From Salinicola acroporae (GTDB lineage: Bacteria > Pseudomonadota > Gammaproteobacteria > Pseudomonadales > Halomonadaceae), in the NCBI RefSeq assembly GCF_003206615.1, contig NZ_PZJW01000007.1, positions 1 through 64,000 on the forward strand: a stretch of DNA of 64,000 bases. Direction: 5' to 3'. This document shows, in pieces, positions 40,857 through 47,572 of this stretch. The first letter of the stretch is position 1; each line of letters starts with the position of its first letter. Both the position numbers and the translations under genes were made by a program. The notes beneath the pieces were generated by a model. The model had not been told where the DNA came from. It worked only from the letters and a program-made list of their open reading frames with translations, and made no database searches.

Positions 40857-41376
40857 ACCGCACGAAGTCGAGGAGATCAAAGACGAGATAGCCGCCATTG
40901 AGGCAGAAAATGAGTGTTTGGAAAGGCTGAGGGCGGCAGGCGAAGCGAAGCTCGAGCTTTCCGGAGGCGCCCTCTTCGAACCACAGACGGCTCTGCAGCA
41001 TATGCTCAGCTGAAGGGAAGCCTGATCGGTCATTGTCGAAGAAGTGTGTGCCTGGTAAAGGTCCCCTCGATTCCAGGATGAAACTCGATTGTGGGGTGCC
41101 TGGCTCAGCGGTCGGCACATCGTGAGACGCCGTGCGCTCCTGCGTGGCCTCCAAAGCCAGCTCCGGCCACATCTCACGCCAGTCATCCGGACGAAGCTGC
41201 TGGCGAGTTGCCGCGCCTTTAGAGACGGTCTCGATACGCACTGCCATCTCGACGGAAGCGGTCTTGTGTCCGTAACCGATCTGTCGCAGGTAATCGCGAG
41301 TCGTGCCGGTACTGCCGATCTCGGCATCCGTTGCTGTCTTTGCCCAGGCCAACAGGCCTTCGTTTCGCTCTGTCAT
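40717..41376 (-). CDS. YdaS/Cro-like HTH protein with uncertain C-terminal extension
   Basis: The N-terminal ~75 residues (LLAWAKTATDAEIGSTGTTRDYLRQIGYGHKTASVEMAVRIETVSKG...RPDDWREMWPEL) fit the YdaS-like Cro domain with its typical R-x-D-W-x-x-x-W-P-E-L end. The ~145 residues after it are low in coding character, partly antisense to the 40377 gene and to plus-strand coding-like sequence. The real protein may be fused to non-native sequence after a rearrangement. It follows the Cro-like gene at 41398 in the early operon. Confidence 0.55.
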   Translation of the reverse strand: MTERNEGLLAWAKTATDAEIGSTGTTRDYLRQIGYGHKTASVEMAVRIETVSKGAATRQQLRPDDWREMWPELALEATQERTASHDVPTAEPGTPQSSFILESRGPLPGTHFFDNDRSGFPSAEHMLQSRLWFEEGASGKLELRFACRPQPFQTLIFCLNGGYLVFDLLDFVRSRAVFSASGWHSVLPEGLAEPIGWLDASGPLPGAPLAGGESGSSHA

Positions 41377-41397
41377 AGTCGTGCTCCCCCTTCCCCG

Positions 41398-41661
41398 TCA
41401 GGCGCCGATCTTCTCGGGCGCCGTATCTCGTCTTCCCAGCAAGCGCACTTCCCACACGTCGACCTCCCCCGTCAGGCCCGCCAGCGCCAGCAGCTTGACC
41501 GCGTAATCGGTCTCGCCTTTCAGGTCGCTGTCGGGGAGACGGCCAGCACGCAACCAGTGCGATACGGCACCGGATGTCAGCCCGCATTCGCGCGCGACAC
41601 GGTTTGTGCCACCAGCACGGTCAATGAGCATCGAGAGATTGAGTTCGGGGATTAGTTGCAT
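41398..41661 (-). CDS. Cro-like repressor
   Basis: The 87-residue protein starts MQLIPELNLSMLIDRAGGTNRVA. The helix-turn-helix is TNRVARECGLTSGAVSHWLRAG (about 18-39). A further in-frame ATG lies upstream at 41706 but would fall inside the operator, so I chose 41661. It is first in the minus-strand early operon and divergent from the repressor gene at 41800, the Cro slot. It should bind the dyads at 41671-41716. Confidence 0.8.
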   Translation of the reverse strand: MQLIPELNLSMLIDRAGGTNRVARECGLTSGAVSHWLRAGRLPDSDLKGETDYAVKLLALAGLTGEVDVWEVRLLGRRDTAPEKIGA

Positions 41662-41670
41662 GGAATACGC

Positions 41671-41716
41671 CCAACTGTTGGTCAACAAAGCATACTGAAT
41701 GCTCAACTGTTGAGCA
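41671..41716. promoter_or_regulatory. Right operator: two repressor dyads
   Basis: CCAAC-T-GTTGG (41671-41681) and TGCTCAAC-T-GTTGAGCA (41700-41716, perfect 8+1+8) lie between the Cro-like and CI-like genes, centres 32 bp apart. A further dyad GAATGC-TGA-GCATTC (41764-41778) lies nearer the repressor start. Similar dyads recur at 43653 and 43684. Confidence 0.8.
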
Positions 41717-41799
41717 ACTTATGTATTGGAAGCGCAATATAGGCACGGTCGACGCAACTGGTAGAATGCTGAGCATTCGCTAAACCAAGGACCGCGAAG

Positions 41800-42300
41800 A
41801 TGGCTGACGAGCCGTTCAAGGTGGCAAGCCCGGAGTGGGCCAAGAAGGAATTTCCGAAGCGTCTGAAGATGCTCGCTGAGGCGAAGTACCGGAAGTCAGG
41901 GAACTCGAGCTACGGCTGGCAGACGCAGCTTGCCAATGAACTGGTGATCGACAAAAGCAACGTGTCGCGCTGGATGCGGGGCTCGCTGCCAGGCGTTGAG
42001 AATCTGCTACGGATAGCCGAGCTTCTGGAGTGCGATCCGGCGTACCTCGTTGGCAACGATGACGCACCCTCTGGCGATTTTTCGCAGCAGGCGCTGGACG
42101 AACGCATACCCAGAGATCTGCTTCTGCACGTGCTGGCGATGATGGCAGAGCTGCGCTCCATCTCGCGCGATGTCAGCGACCAGCAGTTTGCCAAGGCGAC
42201 GGTGGAACTGCTCGATCGCGTCGCCGAGCGCCCGGAAATGAACGAGAACGAGATGACCGGACTCGGGCTGGCGTTGCTGAAAAAAACTGGAGGCGAGTAG
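41800..42300 (+). CDS. CI-type prophage repressor lacking a peptidase domain
   Basis: The 166-residue protein has an N-terminal HTH (SYGWQTQLANELVIDKSNVSRWMRGSLPGVENLLRIAELLECDPAYLVG, about 38-86). The C-terminal part (about 95-166) is all-helical and has no S24 peptidase Ser/Lys motifs, so it cannot self-cleave with RecA as lambda CI does. AAGGA precedes the ATG. It is divergent from cro and should silence both early operons through the dyads on its two sides. Induction must come from another factor. Confidence 0.85.
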   Translation: MADEPFKVASPEWAKKEFPKRLKMLAEAKYRKSGNSSYGWQTQLANELVIDKSNVSRWMRGSLPGVENLLRIAELLECDPAYLVGNDDAPSGDFSQQALDERIPRDLLLHVLAMMAELRSISRDVSDQQFAKATVELLDRVAERPEMNENEMTGLGLALLKKTGGE

Positions 42301-42322
42301 CCAAGCCGCGGCTAATCTGGTT

Positions 42323-42360
42323 AAGCTCACTTCGAATACAAAAAGATACATAGTGAGCTT
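42323..42360 (+). promoter_or_regulatory. Inverted repeat abutting the 42361 start codon
   Basis: AAGCTCACT (42323-42331) and AGTGAGCTT (42352-42360) are perfect 9-bp arms with a 20-nt A-rich loop. The second arm contains the only ribosome-site-like bases and touches the ATG. It may sequester translation or be an operator. Confidence 0.5.
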
Positions 42361-43257
42361 ATGACGATAGCGTGCCCACCCGGATCAATGTCAGCTATGG
42401 GCCTGAGGTATGAAGGCCTCTCTTCTGACCGACATATTCTTGATAGCCTTGAGTACGCTAAATCGCTTGAAGGGAGCTCAAGGATCTATCGGCTCGTGGC
42501 CCATTACTGCTTGCACGGTGAAGTGTTGAGGCCACGCTCACGATCTGATCTTCGTTGCTACACCCTGCCCGCAAAGTCTGGCTCATACGAAGCACTACTG
42601 GTTATACTTACAGCTGCTGCGCATGAGATCCCCGCCTTCTCAGACGTCTACAAGTCAGCACTCGACTGGTTGATATCCAAGCTGGTGGGTTTCATCAAAG
42701 ACAAGCTTTCGGGGCAAGGTGACGTGAACGAGCTCGTAGAAGTTATCAAGCTTCAGGCTGAGAAAAATTCTGAGCTGAATACGATTCTTGCCAACGGCTT
42801 GATAAAGTCCAACGAGCGGCATGCGGATCTGAGTGAACGCCTTCTGGATACCCTGCCTTCACTTATCGCTGCAGCTCAATCTGGCATGCGAAAGGCCGTC
42901 GCGCCGGTTGGTTCAAGCTGCAGTACGATGACTCAATTTCATGACCTGCCTGAACCAGTAAGCGTCTCTGAGCCAGAGGCTATGGCGATCAGATCGCAGG
43001 AGGAGTTAGTGGTGGGCAAGCCTGGACCGTTCATCGTCAATCGGATTCATTCACTTAGCCTCGATACAGGTGCCTGCACAATCGAGATTGAGGGTTTCGA
43101 AGGCCTCGTGAACGGCAAGGTCGATGACATCGGGTTGAAACAGCCCGGCAACCCCTATTCACGTGCGCTTGATGCCCACTCCCCACTGAGGGTGAGGGGT
43201 CGTCCAGTGTTCAAGCAGGATCAACTGCACAAATTATTTATCACAGAATCGGAATAG
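42361..43257 (+). CDS. Immunity-region protein of unknown function
   Basis: The 298-residue soluble protein is encoded just after the repressor on the same strand and may share its lysogenic transcript. The N-terminal half begins GLRYEGLSSDRHILDSLEYAKSLEG and is followed by helical KSALDWLISKLVGFIKDKLSG. The C-terminal ~80 residues are beta-rich (FIVNRIHSLSLDTGACTIEIEGFEGLVNG...SPLRVRGRPVF). The start may instead be an internal Met (residue 10 or 13). I do not recognise a characterised family. Lysogenic location suggests immunity or superinfection exclusion. A strong terminator follows. Confidence 0.65.
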   Translation: MTIACPPGSMSAMGLRYEGLSSDRHILDSLEYAKSLEGSSRIYRLVAHYCLHGEVLRPRSRSDLRCYTLPAKSGSYEALLVILTAAAHEIPAFSDVYKSALDWLISKLVGFIKDKLSGQGDVNELVEVIKLQAEKNSELNTILANGLIKSNERHADLSERLLDTLPSLIAAAQSGMRKAVAPVGSSCSTMTQFHDLPEPVSVSEPEAMAIRSQEELVVGKPGPFIVNRIHSLSLDTGACTIEIEGFEGLVNGKVDDIGLKQPGNPYSRALDAHSPLRVRGRPVFKQDQLHKLFITESE

Positions 43258-43275
43258 GTTTTCTGGATTTTCATG

Positions 43276-43297
43276 AACCCGCTACGGCGGGTTTTTT
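43276..43297 (+). terminator. Intrinsic terminator of the repressor transcript
   Basis: AACCCGC-TACG-GCGGGTT followed by a T-run, 19 bp after the stop of the 42361 gene. Confidence 0.9.
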
Positions 43298-43384
43298 ATT
43301 GCCTGTCAGTCACATACGTTGTGAATAGCCAATCTCCTACACGTTCAACGGTTCCATCCGCCAGCCGCATCGCTATACTGGTTA

Positions 43385-43404
43385 TGCTGTATATATATCC
43401 AGTA
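43385..43404 (+). promoter_or_regulatory. LexA (SOS) box in the immunity region
   Basis: TGCTGTATATATATCCAGTA matches the LexA consensus at 18 of 20 positions (CTG-N10-CAG). It lies 20 bp before the GTG of the small gene at 43424. Confidence 0.85.
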
Positions 43405-43423
43405 ACAAGAAGCGAGGTGTGTT

Positions 43424-43567
43424 GTGACTTCCAATCCCGACCAGGATGAACGTCTCCGTCGCGCAAGCGACCGCCTACGCCAACTCGAACGCTCGGACCC
43501 CACGCTGAGCCCCCTCCTAGTGTTGATCGTTGCAGTTAAGGGCAGAGAGGTCCGAAACCCGGGCTGA
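43424..43567 (+). CDS. 47-residue SOS-controlled protein, candidate antirepressor
   Basis: The small gene starts at GTG with GCGAGG upstream. It lies between a LexA box and an intrinsic terminator, so it forms its own short SOS transcript of about 200 nt. The product has a charged helix (DQDERLRRASDRLRQLERSD) and a hydrophobic stretch (PLLVLIVAVKG). It shows no similarity to DinI or Tum that I can see. Next to a non-cleavable repressor, the logic of Gifsy- and 186-type phages suggests a LexA-controlled antirepressor. The coding call is less certain than the transcription unit; an sRNA is possible. Confidence 0.55.
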   Translation: MTSNPDQDERLRRASDRLRQLERSDPTLSPLLVLIVAVKGREVRNPG

Positions 43568-43601
43568 GCCTGCCAAATCGCTACCGAAATCAGGACTTGA
43601 T

Positions 43602-43631
43602 GCCAGCGGAGAGAATCTTCGCTGGCTTTTT
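43602..43631 (+). terminator. Intrinsic terminator of the SOS-controlled unit
   Basis: GCCAGCG (43602-43608) pairs with CGCTGGC (43620-43626), followed by TTTTT. It is placed 35 bp after the 43424 gene and before the left operator. Confidence 0.85.
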
Positions 43632-43645
43632 GTTGCGCAACTCTG

Positions 43646-43691
43646 TTGACACTGTTGAACGCTTAGGATTAACTAAGCGCAACAGTTGATC
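43646..43691. promoter_or_regulatory. Left operator: two repressor dyads
   Basis: Dyads resembling those at 41671-41716 are centred at 43653 (GACAC-T-GTTGAAC, imperfect) and 43684 (CGCAAC-A-GTTGATC), 31 bp apart. Between them CGCTTAG-GATTAA-CTAAGCG (43660-43679) is a perfect dyad. They precede the plus-strand early operon. Confidence 0.7.
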
Positions 43692-43706
43692 AACAAGAGT
43701 CAAGTG

Positions 43707-44048
43707 ATGAACAACCTTACTCCTCGACAAGCATCAATCACCACACTGGTTGCTCAGGGCTTGTCGGCCAAGCAGATCGCCGTGATTGCCGGCATCACCG
43801 AGAACACCGCCCGCATCACGCTGCAGCAGGCCCGCGAGCGTGTTGGCGCTAGAACGCTTGCCCAGCTGGTGGCGCTGGCTATCTCAAAGGGCTGGATAGC
43901 CCCGCTACTGCTTGCCATTACGGTCAGCGCTATTTCGCCCGACGTTCACATGCAGCGCCTGCGCTCCAGCGGCAGCCGCCAGACGATCAGCATCACCAAG
44001 CTGAGCCGTCGGCAGGAGAGCCACGAATTCTCGGGGATCGCGGCATGA
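43707..44048 (+). CDS. LuxR-type HTH protein, first gene of the plus-strand early operon
   Basis: The 113-residue protein starts MNNLTPRQASITTLVAQGLSAKQIAVIAGITENTARITLQQARERVG, a GerE/LuxR helix-turn-helix (about 4-50), followed by a hydrophobic stretch (WIAPLLLAITVSAIS) and a basic C terminus. There is no sensor domain. Being first behind the left operator, it could regulate the operon. The ATG at 43707 is preferred over TTG at 43686, which lies in the operator. Confidence 0.65.
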   Translation: MNNLTPRQASITTLVAQGLSAKQIAVIAGITENTARITLQQARERVGARTLAQLVALAISKGWIAPLLLAITVSAISPDVHMQRLRSSGSRQTISITKLSRRQESHEFSGIAA

Positions 44049-44350
44049 CCTTGGACGCGCCCACCTTCTGCTACCCGGCCCGCCAGATCAGCGCCGCCTA
44101 TGACGCCCACATTTGCACCGACGGGGTGCCTGACGTCGAGACCCAGTACCTGGCGCGGGATCGCGAGAACGGCACGCCGAGCAGCGGCTACCGCCCCGCT
44201 CTCTACGTGCCGAGCAAGAACCATCGAATCGTGATCATCGACAAGTGCTTCGGGAGAGAGGGCAACGCCCGCGCCTGGATCGCCGACCAGGTCCGCCTGA
44301 TCGCCATCACCCGCAAGCGCCAGAAGGAGAACAACCCATGCGCCAACTGA
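44045..44350 (+). CDS. Early phage protein of unknown function
   Basis: The 101-residue protein (MTLDAPTFCYPARQISAAYDAHICTDG start) overlaps the LuxR-like stop by four bases and the next gene by 13. C-terminal ARAWIADQVRLIAITRKRQ is basic and helical. It is probably a DNA- or protein-binding early accessory. No family is recognised. Confidence 0.55.
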   Translation: MTLDAPTFCYPARQISAAYDAHICTDGVPDVETQYLARDRENGTPSSGYRPALYVPSKNHRIVIIDKCFGREGNARAWIADQVRLIAITRKRQKENNPCAN

Positions 44351-44622
44351 TCACCCACCCGGCCGCAGGCATCGCCAGCGCGATCGCCACCCTGGCGCTG
44401 CTGACAGTCGCCTCGGTCGGCCTGACCGGCCCCAGCGACTACGACGTCCAGCTGATGCAGCAGGACAAGTACTGCGAAAGCGTCGCGACATGGAATGCCG
44501 AAGCCGCCCGCGGCGTGGCACCAGCCCGCCGCTACGGCCACCCGGATTACGACGGCATCGCCGCCGAGGTCTGCGCCCCCGTGCTCTCACCGGTCGACGG
44601 CAGCGCCTACGCCAGCAATTGA
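44338..44622 (+). CDS. Small exported or membrane-anchored early protein
   Basis: The 94-residue product begins MRQLITHPAAGIASAIATLALLTVASV, a single N-terminal hydrophobic helix, then a polar part with two Cys (KYCESV, AEVCAPV). It may be anchored in the inner membrane facing the periplasm. The ATG at 44338 is inside the end of the previous gene. Function unknown. Confidence 0.55.
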   Translation: MRQLITHPAAGIASAIATLALLTVASVGLTGPSDYDVQLMQQDKYCESVATWNAEAARGVAPARRYGHPDYDGIAAEVCAPVLSPVDGSAYASN

Positions 44623-44690
44623 ACGACGCAGCCGCCAGCGTATGGCGGCCTGTATCCGAGAGCGCCTACCGGGCGCTGCCTGATGCAGTA

Positions 44691-44702
44691 GCTCTTTAAC
44701 AA
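44691..44702 (+). promoter_or_regulatory. boxA-like antitermination element
   Basis: GCTCTTTAACAA matches the ribosomal RNA-type boxA core exactly on the transcribed plus strand. It lies just before a structured RNA and terminator, where Nus-dependent antitermination would be needed to reach the downstream genes. Confidence 0.7.
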
Positions 44703-44720
44703 CTCGGACCCCACGCAGTG

Positions 44721-44824
44721 CCAGCGGTGCGTAATCCGCTGGCCATCGGGGAGGGCTTTGCAGCGTCGGTGGCTTAACCACCGGGTGAATCTGCGGGCCC
44801 GGTGAAGCAGAGCCCTCCCCGATG
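44721..44824 (+). ncRNA. Structured RNA element between early genes
   Basis: A first hairpin CCAGCG/CGCTGG (44721-44726/44737-44742) is followed by an 18-bp stem between 44744-44761 and 44807-44824 with a single G-U pair. Inside it, CGGTGG-CTTAA-CCACCG (44767-44783) forms a hairpin. CACCGGG can alternatively pair with CCCGGTG (44798-44804), so two exclusive folds exist. An intrinsic terminator follows at 44849. It could be an attenuator, a put-like antiterminator RNA, or a stable phage sRNA. Confidence 0.65.
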
Positions 44825-44848
44825 CTGCGGCATCTCCTGCGTACCTTC

Positions 44849-44875
44849 GCCCGGCCCCGCGCCGGGCTCTTTTTT
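44849..44875 (+). terminator. Intrinsic terminator in the early operon
   Basis: GCCCGGC-CCCGC-GCCGGGC followed by TCTTTTTT. It lies 74 bp before the next start codon, inside the plus-strand operon. Confidence 0.9.
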
Positions 44876-44948
44876 CCACCACCAGCACAGCGGCGAGCGC
44901 CCCAGTCCGGGTGCTGGCCTCTGTGCTGCACACCCACCGGAGTCAGCC

Positions 44949-45227
44949 ATGCCGATCTACCTGCCGACCCGGCGGCATTGCCGATGCCGGGTGTGCGGCG
45001 CCCGACAGACGAAACCCATGCACCCCGACGAATACGTGCGCGGGCCGCGGTGCCGCAACTGCCACCGAGTCAACACGCTGCGCATCGACAAGTGGGCCGA
45101 CGCCAAGCCCTGGCGCCAGCAGGTCTGCCGCTGCGACGGCTACCACTTCCCGCACCGGCGCGGCTCGCTCTGGTGCTACCACAACCCAGCTTACCCGGTA
45201 GACGAAGACCGGCGGCTGTTTGCCTGA
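44949..45227 (+). CDS. Zinc-binding early phage protein
   Basis: The 92-residue protein has CRCRVCG near the N terminus, CRNC in the middle and CRCDGYHFPHRRG near the C terminus, enough Cys/His for one or two zinc sites. Basic residues are abundant, suggesting nucleic-acid contact. The ATG at 44949 has CGGAG upstream. It is the first gene after the operon terminator. Short Cys-rich proteins ending in DGYHFPHR are known from phage early regions, without defined function. Confidence 0.65.
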   Translation: MPIYLPTRRHCRCRVCGARQTKPMHPDEYVRGPRCRNCHRVNTLRIDKWADAKPWRQQVCRCDGYHFPHRRGSLWCYHNPAYPVDEDRRLFA

Positions 45228-45258
45228 GCGCATGGGAAGACCCTGGAGATACGACAAC

Positions 45259-46614
45259 ATGACCAGTCTTGCACTCAACCTATGCCATGAGCAGACGGCG
45301 GATAACTTCGCTGGTGCCGGCGGCGCATCGGAGGGAATCGAGCAGGCCCTGGGCCGGCCTGTGGATCTCGCGATCAACCACGACGCCGTGGCTATTGCCG
45401 CGCACACTGCCAACCACCCCGGCACAAGGCATGCCGTCGCCGACGTCTGGGACATCAACCCCGACGAGGCCACAGGTGGCCAGCCAGTGGGTCTGGCGTG
45501 GTTCTCGCCCGATTGCCGACACCACTCCAAGGCCAAGGGCGGGCGCCCGGTGAGCAAGAGCGTGCGCGGCCTGGCCTGGGTGTCAGTGCGCTGGGCAGCG
45601 CGGGTGAAACCGCGTGCGATCATTCTGGAGAACGTCGAGGAGTTCCTCGACTGGGGCCCCCTGGTCAAGAACGCCAAGGGCCACCTGGTGCCAGACCCGA
45701 AGCGCAAGGGACAGATGTTCCGCGGCTTTGTACGCGCGCTCCAGCGCCACGGTTACGAGGTCGACTGGCGCATCCTACGAGCATGCGACTACGGCACGCC
45801 GACAATTCGTAAGCGGCTGTTCCTGATAGCGCGGCGCGACAGCCTGCCGATCTCCTGGCCGAAGGCCACCCACGGAGACCCGGCGGCACCGGCTGTCCAG
45901 CGCGGCAAGCTGGCGCCCTACCGCACCGCCGCAGAGTGCATTGACTGGTCGATACCGTGCCCCAGCATCTTCGGCCGGAAAAAAACGCTTGCAGCTGCCA
46001 CATTGGACCGTATCGCCAATGGCGTGATGCGCTTTGTCGTCCAGGCATCAGACCCATTCATAGCGCCGGTAATCGCTAGCGCTGAAGATCAGTCGTGCAA
46101 GGTCGCAGCTTTTGTGGCCAAGCATTACACCGGCGTGATCGGTGACGACTTACGCAAGCCGCTACCCACCATCACCGCCACCGACCATAACGGGCTCGTC
46201 ACCGTATCGCTTACGCCTGCCGCGCAAGCCAGTGGTGCCAAGCCAGCTCTGGTAGCCGCTTTCCTCGCACCGTACTACGGCACCGGGTCAGGCGAGACAG
46301 GGCGAGATCTGCGCAAGCCGCTCCCCACCATCACTACTACTGATCGCTTCCAGTTGGTCACCGTCACGATCGATGGCGAGAGCTACACCATTACAGACAT
46401 TGGCACGCGCATGTTCCAGCCACACGAGCTTGCGGCCGCCCAAGGCTTCCCTGCCAGCTACCAGTTCGCAGAGATCGACGGCAAGCCGGTGCCCAAGCGC
46501 ACTCAGGTGCGCCTGATCGGCAACAGCGTGTGCCCGCCCCTGGCCCGCGCTCTGGTCGAGGCCAACTTCACCCACGAGCAGAAATTCATGGCCGCGCCGG
46601 CGAACGCCGCGTGA
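45259..46614 (+). CDS. DNA (cytosine-5) methyltransferase, phage type
   Basis: The 451-residue enzyme has motif I DNFAGAGGASEG (about 15-26), the catalytic loop FSPDCRHHSKAKGG with Cys86 (phage-type variant of PPC), motif VI ENVEEF (about 125), and motif X-like RLIGNSVCPPLARAL near the C terminus. A target-recognition region lies between about 220 and 380 with two repeats of LRKPLPTIT-TTD. No restriction enzyme gene is nearby, so it is a solitary methylase that probably protects phage DNA from host restriction. Its start follows an ATG with GGAG upstream. Confidence 0.92.
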   Translation: MTSLALNLCHEQTADNFAGAGGASEGIEQALGRPVDLAINHDAVAIAAHTANHPGTRHAVADVWDINPDEATGGQPVGLAWFSPDCRHHSKAKGGRPVSKSVRGLAWVSVRWAARVKPRAIILENVEEFLDWGPLVKNAKGHLVPDPKRKGQMFRGFVRALQRHGYEVDWRILRACDYGTPTIRKRLFLIARRDSLPISWPKATHGDPAAPAVQRGKLAPYRTAAECIDWSIPCPSIFGRKKTLAAATLDRIANGVMRFVVQASDPFIAPVIASAEDQSCKVAAFVAKHYTGVIGDDLRKPLPTITATDHNGLVTVSLTPAAQASGAKPALVAAFLAPYYGTGSGETGRDLRKPLPTITTTDRFQLVTVTIDGESYTITDIGTRMFQPHELAAAQGFPASYQFAEIDGKPVPKRTQVRLIGNSVCPPLARALVEANFTHEQKFMAAPANAA

Positions 46615-46636
46615 CCGCCGCCAAGGAGGCTTACCC

Positions 46637-47572
46637 ATGTGGTTCAAGAACGCCCACCTATTCCGAGTCCATGACGCAGACATCATCGAGCTCGACGCCC
46701 TCGAAGCCGCCCTGGCCGAGTTCGCCTTCCGGCCGGTGTCGCCGCGAGAAGCTCGCCGGGTCGGCTGGACGACGCCGGCCGGCAAGCGCAGCCAGGTCCG
46801 CGTCCACGAGATCCAGGGGCACCGCCTGATCGCGATGCTGCGCCAGGAGCGTCTGCTCCCCGCCGCCGTGGTCAATGACGAAGTCAGCGAGCGCGCCGAG
46901 GCCAGGGAACTTGCCGAAGGCCAGCCGCTCTCCCGGCGGGAACGTCAGCTTCTCAAGGAGCAGGTGCTCGAGGAGCTGCTACCCCAGGCGTTCACCCGCA
47001 CCCAGCGTGTCGAGCTCTGGTGGGACACCACCCGCCACCTGATCGGCATCAACGCCTCCAGCCGCAAGCGTGCCGAGGAGGTGCTCGACCTGCTCCGCCA
47101 GACGCTGGGGTCGCTCAAAGTCACCCCGCTGGCCACTAAGACGCCGCCATCACGCGGCATGACGGCCTGGCTATCCGATCCCGGCCAACGCCCCGCCAGC
47201 CTGCTGCTGGGTGACCGGGTCGAGCTACGCGCCGCTGAGGATGAAGGCGTGATCGGCGCACGCTCGGTCGACCTCGACAGCGAGGAGATGCAGAGCCTGC
47301 TCGAAGGCGGCCGCCAAGTGTCCCGTCTGAGCCTGGGCAGCGAAGGCCAGCTTCGCGCTGTGCTGCATGACGACCTCGCGCTCAAGTCCCTGCAGTTCGA
47401 CGATGCCCTACTCGACGAAGCCAGCCAGACCGACGACGGCGACGACCCCGTGGTCAGCCTCGAAACCGACTTCGCCCTGATGACCGGCGCCCTCGTCACC
47501 TTCACCAACCAGCTGATCGAGTGGCTGGGCGGCGAGGCCGATCCGGCAGCGTCGATGGAGAAGACGCCATGA
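46637..47572 (+). CDS. rdgC: RdgC-like nucleoid/recombination protein
   Basis: The 311-residue protein matches RdgC: MWFKNAHLFRV start, VGWTTPAG near 45, QGHRLIAMLRQERLLPAAVVNDEV near 60-82, and LWWDTTRHLIGINASSRKRAEEVLDLLRQ in the middle. RdgC forms a ring on DNA and antagonises RecA loading. It has an excellent AAGGAGG ribosome site. Carrying RdgC in an early operon suggests the phage limits RecA action or protects replication intermediates. Confidence 0.93.
   Translation: MWFKNAHLFRVHDADIIELDALEAALAEFAFRPVSPREARRVGWTTPAGKRSQVRVHEIQGHRLIAMLRQERLLPAAVVNDEVSERAEARELAEGQPLSRRERQLLKEQVLEELLPQAFTRTQRVELWWDTTRHLIGINASSRKRAEEVLDLLRQTLGSLKVTPLATKTPPSRGMTAWLSDPGQRPASLLLGDRVELRAAEDEGVIGARSVDLDSEEMQSLLEGGRQVSRLSLGSEGQLRAVLHDDLALKSLQFDDALLDEASQTDDGDDPVVSLETDFALMTGALVTFTNQLIEWLGGEADPAASMEKTP

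Noticed and set aside
40840-41013. Programmed +1 frameshift at CTC TAG A extending the 40377 protein
   Set aside because: The P-site codon would re-pair poorly after a +1 slip and no stimulatory element is evident; a mutation or rearrangement is simpler.
41800-42300. LexA-like self-cleaving repressor
   Set aside because: No S24 peptidase Ser/Lys motifs or Ala-Gly cleavage site in the C-terminal half.
43492-44716. 14-bp exact repeat CTCGGACCCCACGC (43492 and 44703) as a regulatory site
   Set aside because: The second copy follows the boxA, but a shared 14-mer in a window this size can arise by chance and the first copy is inside a reading frame.
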